This document shows positions 11,815 through 19,200 of a stretch of 64,000 nucleotides of DNA, in pieces. Location of the stretch: NCBI GenBank assembly GCA_963931865.1, contig OZ007517.1, positions 3,228,164 to 3,292,163 of the forward strand. Direction: 5' to 3'. A program made the translations under genes and the position numbers. Position 1 is the stretch's first letter. Every line of letters begins with the position of its first letter. A model generated the notes under the pieces. That model worked only from the letters and a program-made list of their open reading frames with translations, ran no database searches and was not told the origin of the DNA. Source of the stretch: Axinella damicornis. Taxonomy: Eukaryota; Porifera; Demospongiae; Axinellida; Axinellidae.

Positions 11815-13209
11815 TGATACCAAGTCGTGCCCAGACACATCAAGTCTTTTAAAGACTCACTTGTTTCATAAGATTTAATTTTTCATTTGTCGCCAGAATA
11901 GCAACTGCTGATGTGATGATGCCAGCTACCCTTGTGACTTCCAGCTGTTGCAAGCACATAAAGCACATGAGGTACTGCAACAATTGAAGGTGAGCTTGGA
12001 AGTATACTTAGTTCAAAAGTATATCAGTGCTGTGCACCGTAATAGGGCATTGTGCCTTTAACATAAGTAGCACCTTGTCAATTGTAAACTGCAGCACTCA
12101 TCAGCTACGTATCTGCAGCCTAAGCAAATTTCCCTGCCCTTGTTGCACCTTCAAATACTCAATGACGTATAGCTACATAGCTTGCAACTTGAAGGCCAAA
12201 GGCAATTCTGTTGTATGTATGTGTATCGTCTGGCCATAGCCTCGTTCCCAGGCCTACCCCGTTTTTTCTGTTCTTCAGTTTGCGTTGACGGATGCGGTAA
12301 AAGAAGAAGGAGAAGTTCTAGTTGCATTGGTCTCTCTCCATACGTAAGTGTGGTTTCATATCGAATTCCAAGGTCTCATATGCAAGAATAATGTAGCTAC
12401 ACAAATTAGCATGGGTAAAGTAGCAAGTTAATTTGTGTACCTTTACAAACATCGCTATAACCAAAACAATTTTACTTGAGTCACATTCTGTGGTTAAATG
12501 AATGTACAGTATCCTTGACACACTTTTCATCAAGTAGCAGCTTCACATAGCTTTTTGTCCACATGGCCTGTATGGATGTGTGTAACACAATCATGATACC
12601 TCAGGCAATAAAATGCTTAGCTGGCCAATATGACTTTCGGCTATCTGACTGGGATTCATTTCACCCACATCTGGTACAGAGGCAATGGAATTCTTGCAGT
12701 TGTGTGAATGTGGAACATTGTGGGGCAAGTGTGAGTGAGGTAGCAGCACATGCAATGTATACAGCATCTGCTCTCATATTTCTAGCCTCTCCTCCTGCCA
12801 CTTTACATCCCGTTCATGGCCCGGATAAAGCAGCTCTAGATCTCCTGTCTCGGTGTTACTAAAGCCTGACCTCCCTTGCATCAGCAGTCTCAATGGCCTT
12901 CCCCCTCTCTCTGAAGCCTGGCCTCCCTGGCGCCGGGAGTCTCAGCAGTCCTCCCATCCCTCTCCCACTGCAACGTAGTCCGCAATGACATACTCATAGT
13001 TGATGAACGATCGAGACAGCCACTTTAATGAATGGCCAAAAACCAGCAATGCAACAATACAAACTGCTCAGAATATACATAACTTCTGTATACTTATTGT
13101 TAAATAATTATGTCAGCTGCTATAGTCACACTATAGACTGTATTATAATATGCAGGGATTCAGCACTATAGTCCAAAAGTGCAAGCAGTGCTATGATTCC
13201 AGTCATTAC
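11815..13209. other. Unique flank between array 1 and the receptor gene
   Basis: Non-repetitive AT-rich sequence follows the last satellite unit. It contains the solo transposon terminus at 12,237 and a weak tandem pair of about 50 bp at 12,843-12,955 (aagcctgacctccc and aagcctggcctccc). A plus-strand ATG frame of 99 codons at 12,563-12,862 resembles no family I know and has no supporting signal. The receptor's last coding exon is expected here on the minus strand. One weak candidate is 13,022-12,994: its phase fits the exon ending at 13,210 and it stops after nine codons, but its acceptor (ttaaag) is poor. I saw no minus-strand AATAAA signal. Confidence 0.5.
12237..12298. mobile_element. Solo terminus of a Tc1/mariner-like MITE
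   Basis: After a TA dinucleotide the sequence gcctcgttcccaggcctacc, then a T-rich run, ctgttctt and gtttgcgttga, matches the terminal repeat of the complete element at 14,959-15,108. The downstream cggatgc also matches that element's interior. No opposite terminus follows, so this is a truncated or internally deleted copy of the same family. Confidence 0.7.
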
Positions 13210-13276
13210 CTGTGTTTACTTGTGCAGGTTCTTGTACCTCCTCCTCTTTAGCAGAGCTGCCTTGTTTCATGGAAGA
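13210..13276 (-). CDS. aGPCR tail exon 3
   Basis: A 67-bp exon after acceptor attcttgtcag with donor gtaatg in phase 1. It encodes SSMKQGSSAKEEEVQEPAQV and NT, an acidic, Ser/Glu-rich run typical of a disordered tail. The exon that finishes the protein is not placed. Confidence 0.55.
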
Positions 13277-16200
13277 CTGACAAGAATAGGATAATAGAAG
13301 GTACAATCAATATGCAGTGTCAACCAATAGCTAGGCACGTTCACAGAGTTCACATACCACTGTGTAATGGTTTGCAGATGATATCTTCATAGTAACCTTG
13401 TGATGGCACATGGAGAGTTTGGAGGTGAGTTTTGGCCATACCTGAAGCAAAACTGTTACAAGTTGGTTGTGCTATCTACCTATCATTGTAGCTATATAAG
13501 TATGCACTTGATAGTTAGGAAATTGAAGTAGAACCATGGCAATTAGCTGTAGGTGAATGTAATGACTAGAGACAAAAATTAATCGTGAAGCCTTCCACAT
13601 GCACATTTGAATGCTGCAGGCATGTTGTCAAGACACTTTCTAGTCCGACTCTTTGACAGAGAATGCTATACAGTACACTCAGCACAGCACAGGAGAAACC
13701 TCCTGAAGATACGGACTAGACAGGTACCGTAACCATCAGAGCTTTCTCCATATCCACACCATCACGGCGATCACGCATGCCCGTCAAGTCTGCGGTGGGA
13801 CCATTTGAAGCTCCATGCATATTCAGCGATTCTCCTGCACGTAGAGGAGTGCCCGTAGGTGTGGTCTATATATGCAGGAAATAACGTAATACTTAGAGTT
13901 GAAGTGGTCCCACAACAGACTCGAACAGTGTGTGGACAGTGCAATCACGGAGCAACTTTGATGATGACGGTGCCCGTCCAGTCCCGTATCTACAGCTAGT
14001 TTATCCTGTGCAGGGTATGTGCTCTGACTTGATTCGACAGCCAAAGTGCTGCCATGGATTGAACAAACAAATTAGTTTCACACTTGCTTGATGATAATTA
14101 GCACGTGCATTCCACATTCCCAGTATATATTATGCCATTGCCCAGAGCTTATACTGAAAGTACAGCAGCCTTCCACTAATCTCACTTCACATTACCAACC
14201 ATGCTGTACTGACTCTGAGCGATGCGTCTTACGATTTTGGTTTCTGCATCTACTATCTATCAACAACGCTTACCATCTTATCTCTGATAACATGGAAGAA
14301 AAAGATCCCAGCACCCTGTAATATCAAGAGAAGGGTATGACTTACATATCACATAAGAAAACTACTGCAGATTCCAATCTGAAATATATCTGAATCCAAT
14401 GAGACGGGAAGTCCAGAGAGAAGGGTTTTACCACGAGATTACACAATGTACATCCCTTGACTCTCTGCACAAAAGTGTTGAAGCAAACTGGCCGGAATTC
14501 AAGCAAAACGACTGCAAGATTCTGTCCCACACCCCACCTGTCCTATGTGAGGGGAAAGTCCCTGAGAGAAGAGTTTGATCACAAGACAGTGTGCATCCCT
14601 TGACTCTCCGCACAATAGTGTTGGAGTGTTGGAACAAACTGGTCAGAATAGAGGCAAATAAATTACGTACTGGCAGAATTTGAGTTAATGTACTGGCTCG
14701 TGAAGAAGATATAATAATGCTCCTGCTGTTTGATAGCTGGAAAAGTGAAGTAGGAATACGTCAGAAGAGACTTGGGCATGCTTAACGTCATGTAAGAGTG
14801 GCCAGTGATTAAGTCAGCACAGCAGCACAACACGTACATTCTCATTTTCAGGTCATTATACAGGTATCATTTCAGGTTGCTACTTACCCTACAGAGAATC
14901 AAAATGAGTACGTATGGCAAATACCTTGGCATACTTAACGTCATGTAAGAGAAAAGGGTAGCCTTGTTCCCAGGCCTACCCCGTTCTTTCTGTTCTTTGG
15001 TTTGTGTTGACAATAATACAATGTACACGGATGCCGTGCCACTCTTCTGCATCCATCAACGCAAACCAAAGAACAGAAAAAAACGGGGTAGACCTGGGAA
15101 CGAAGCTAAGAAAAGGTACGCCAAACTAGTACCTGAAAGGAGTTCAAGATGGTGAATATCCATGCAAAAACGATTGTGTTCTGGTTGACTGTTAGAAGTC
15201 CAAACACCCAGGTCAGGCCCAGCAAAGGGAGCAGAATAATCGTAGCCTTGAGCAGGGACCTAATTGGGAGAAGAGGAAAAATGTATTGACAACACAGTTT
15301 GCATCTTACATTAACAATGTCCAGCCAGTAATCAGGAAGTACCCAATCAAGCATAGTATATATGAATGACTCGAGCTGCATATTGGAATACGTTGCAATT
15401 AAGGCAGGCTCCTTCTTCTTCCCAATATGATGGTTTCTCTTTGTTTGAAGCACCTTCCACACAGCCAGGCACAAGAACACCACATTAATCTGTGTGGAGA
15501 TTGGAAGAAGTGTATCAGAATGCTTACGCTAATATTGATATGTATAAGCCGTGACACTGACATACCGCCATTCATCCAGGATGTTCTTATGGCTATTACA
15601 GCATAACAATTCAAGCACATGTGCTTTACAGCATAACAATTCAAGCACATGATTGTGCTTTACAGCGTAACAATTCAAGCACATGATTGTGCTTTACAGC
15701 GTAGCAATTCAAGCACATGTGCTTGATACGCTCATATTGATACATATACTGGTACATAGTTTCTCTAAGCAACCCCCCTTCAAGTTTGTGCCCCAATTTT
15801 GAGCTACAGTTGATGTCATAGTAATAATTAGGAACCATTACAGCCTTTAGTTGATGGTCAGGTCACTTACAGCTATAATAGCTAGCATGGGAGCCACAAA
15901 TGCCCAGATCACACCTTTCTCTGTTGAAAGCCAGCAGCTAGAGGAGAGTAACACAATAGAAGTAATCACATGTTTGTACACTCATGCATGCAGAAACAAT
16001 ATCAGCATGCGGATGATCTCACGTACAACAAGAGATGACCTTCACCATCTTTGACCCCATAGTATTCATGTCGAACAGCCAACCCAATAACCACAAACAG
16101 TACAGGCAACCCTGCATTGTATAGAGCAACATAACATACACGATTGATACTTCAGAAAATCTCAGGCGAACTAAGGTTACAGGTCATTTGTAATTTGTGT

Positions 16201-19200
16201 ACTAGACATTCAGTTACCACTTTCACTTTCATCAATCATTTGTGAAGTACAAGGAATCAGATGAAGGTATGATTATACCTACATAATAGAAACCCAAGCT
16301 ATATGCATGTTACCATGGAAACCCCATATGTGGGCGTGGCTAGTGATTACGGCCCACATCAATCATCCCAATATACTTTTGTCCACAACCAAACTTTCTA
16401 TACACAATCCTGTTCAGCTGATGGTACTATACATGGAACAATCTAAATGACTCGGCAGTCACCAACAACACTCCTGCAGCAACATACTTTATCTAATTTC
16501 TTGTAGTTCACTGTCATAAAAGGTGAACTCTCTTCCATGTAGCAAGGTTTGCTATTGCGTATTTGTGCTCAACTCCCTAAGCCATATCCAACACCTTAAG
16601 GTTAGCGTTCTTCTGTTCAGCCTTCACTTCAACACTATCCATGTACGCAATCGGCAGCATACAGAGTAAATGTCAAGCATATATTGCCATTCAGAACCCA
16701 CACAGGAGTGGAACCATGGAGTCACACAAGAAACTACCAATGGTATTGGCTACAATTAACTAGCAAAAAGTGAAGCTACAGCTATCGTCCAGAGGGACAC
16801 TGGTAGACATCACTCTGCTTGTGTTTTTATACACCAACATTAGCTTTCTCCATACACTACATTGTACATAATTTCTGCACACTACATTTCTGCACATTCT
16901 CCATATAATGCACAATAGATTGACCCTTAATGCACATTCACCATAAACTGACACTGCATTGCTAGAAATCCAGATTTCGGATACTGACAGTGGTCCCATC
17001 TTAACAACCTACCGTATCCTAGCAACAAGAAGAACCACCATTTCCTGGACAGTGTGCTGAACACCATCACCAGCATGAGGAAGATCATCACTCCCTCACA
17101 CAACATCCAGCAGAAGGCAGCCAGGAAGAGATAGTGAAGCAATGCCGCCACAACAATGCAGGCCACCTGATTGTAACAATATAAGTGTAGGTTTTCCAAG
17201 GAATATGTATAATAGGATAGCCTACAGTGGTATTTGGGATTAATAGCAGACCATATTGCAACTTCATTACCACATGAACTAGGAACAAATTGGCTACAAT
17301 TACATCTTTTGTATACATGATGCAGAAAACATATCCACCACTTACCTTATGGTCTCTTGCTAGTTCAACTCCAACAACGAATGTCAAATAAGCCAAGAAA
17401 AGGGTTATTGCAAGATTGAGATGAACGAAGCGTATCGAATTTGAGGTGAGGAGTTTCTTCCTGTGTGAGACAAGGTTGTCTGCAGTAACATACAGCAAAC
17501 ACTGTCGACAAAATGAGTCATGTACTGTCACATAAATATACCTTTGGAACAAGTAGAACACAATTGCAATAGCTAGACAGCCGAGTGATATGGCACACCC
17601 AATGTAGGAGACAACTCGCAGAGCTTCCAACTGAGAATGTACCTAAAAATTGAACAAAATCTTTTCGGTTTGACGGAATGTTTCGTATAGTTTATCAGTC
17701 TTATACTGCATGCACTTTCTCACCCCTGTGACATCAACCAGCACTGCAAAGCTGGTAAGATGTGTGCTCTCGCACTGGACTCTCGTTCTGCCTTGACTGT
17801 GTTCATAATTTCCCACCGTACGAACTCCGTCAGAAATCCACCCTCCATTACCAATGCTGCAGAGGAGTGTTTGCGTGTACAAAAGACAGACTAGGTAGGA
17901 ACCGTGCAAGCTTTATTAAGACACTAGCTATTAACGTACGGTTCAGAGAAGTTCCAGAATACACAACGAAATGAGTCTTGGTTTACTGCTCCCTGGGAGA
18001 TAAATGACTCTAATAATAAACTAGGGGCAAAAAATTTTTCCACAAAAATTCCAGGGGATTTAGTGATGGCCTGTCACATTCCATGCACCTCATGAAAAAC
18101 CTAAGAAACAAGAGGAAATGCCATTAACCAGCCTCAGTCCCATCCCATTTATAAAAAAAGGAGAATTTAGGGATGGGATGGGACTGAGGCTGGTTAATGG
18201 CATTTCCTCTTGTTTCTTAGGTTTTTCATGAGGTGCATGGAATGTGACAGGCCATCACTAAATCCCCTGGAATTTTTGTGGAAAAATTTTTTGCCCCTAG
18301 TTTGTGCACTTTTTTGAGCGCATGAAATGCGTAGCTTATAGGTGTTGCTAACATGTACCTAATCACCATGTCAGCAAAGGAAAGCTATGACAGTCTCTCA
18401 TGATGGCAGTGATGGATGTGGACCTTCTGCTGGGCATTGAGCAGGCTTTGTTGCTTCCATTAATAATATTGTTCTACGCATGTTGCTCTTGTCATCAGCT
18501 AGCTAGCTACAAGTCTTTGGGAGGTAGTGGGCATTCACCCTTCATCAGATCAGAGAGCTTGATGGCAGTCATAATAATTATAGGTCACGTACATGCAATG
18601 GCTCCATATAATAGCTTATAACTCCAGCCTCACTCACAGTTCTGGTCAGTATTGGTACAAGTACAAAGTCTTGTTCTGCACTGTAGCTACGTCATGAAAA
18701 ACAAAGCCACGCCCCCATGATGGCACAGCCTAGCCACGATAGATCTTGACAAGAACAGGTTGGTAGAAATTCCTCTCAGCCGTAGTGAGCCACCAGATGA
18801 CGGATTGACAAGGATTCAGTAAGTGTCTCAAACGCAGCTATCACAAGCAAAAAGAACACAACATGCGCTTGCATGTGAAATGCGCATGCGCAATTGGCGG
18901 AACGCGTGACCTCTGGCTGCCTCAAAATGGCGTCGTGCTACAGTACAATTTCGTCGAATGGTAGCTAGCCAAAACTGCTGTTCTTGCCAGTTCGCAGACA
19001 AAAGGGCTCAAAGACTCTACTGCGGAGAAAGCGGTGTTGTTCTGTGCTTAAATGAGCTCAAGGACTCCTTCCGTTGGTGAGCTATGCTTGACTATGAGAA
19101 AGAAGAAGAAGAAGAAGAAGAAGAAGAAAGAAGAAAGAAGATGACGAAATCGGAATTTTACAGCGACTTGTCTCTCGACTCCTGCGTACTCTCAGGTACG

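Noticed and set aside
12182..12391. Plus-strand frame with SFPGLPRFF
   Set aside because: It is a translation of the solo MITE terminus, not a gene.
12563..12862. 99-codon plus-strand ATG frame
   Set aside because: No family resemblance, domain, splice context or promoter was seen; a frame of this length is expected by chance in a few kilobases.
13823..14044. 73-codon minus-strand frame near the tail exons
   Set aside because: It overlaps the start of tail exon 1 in a different frame and has no donor or acceptor that fits the receptor phases.
18400..18621. 73-codon plus-strand frame with hydrophobic runs
   Set aside because: Intronic in the receptor, with no upstream signal and no recognised domain.
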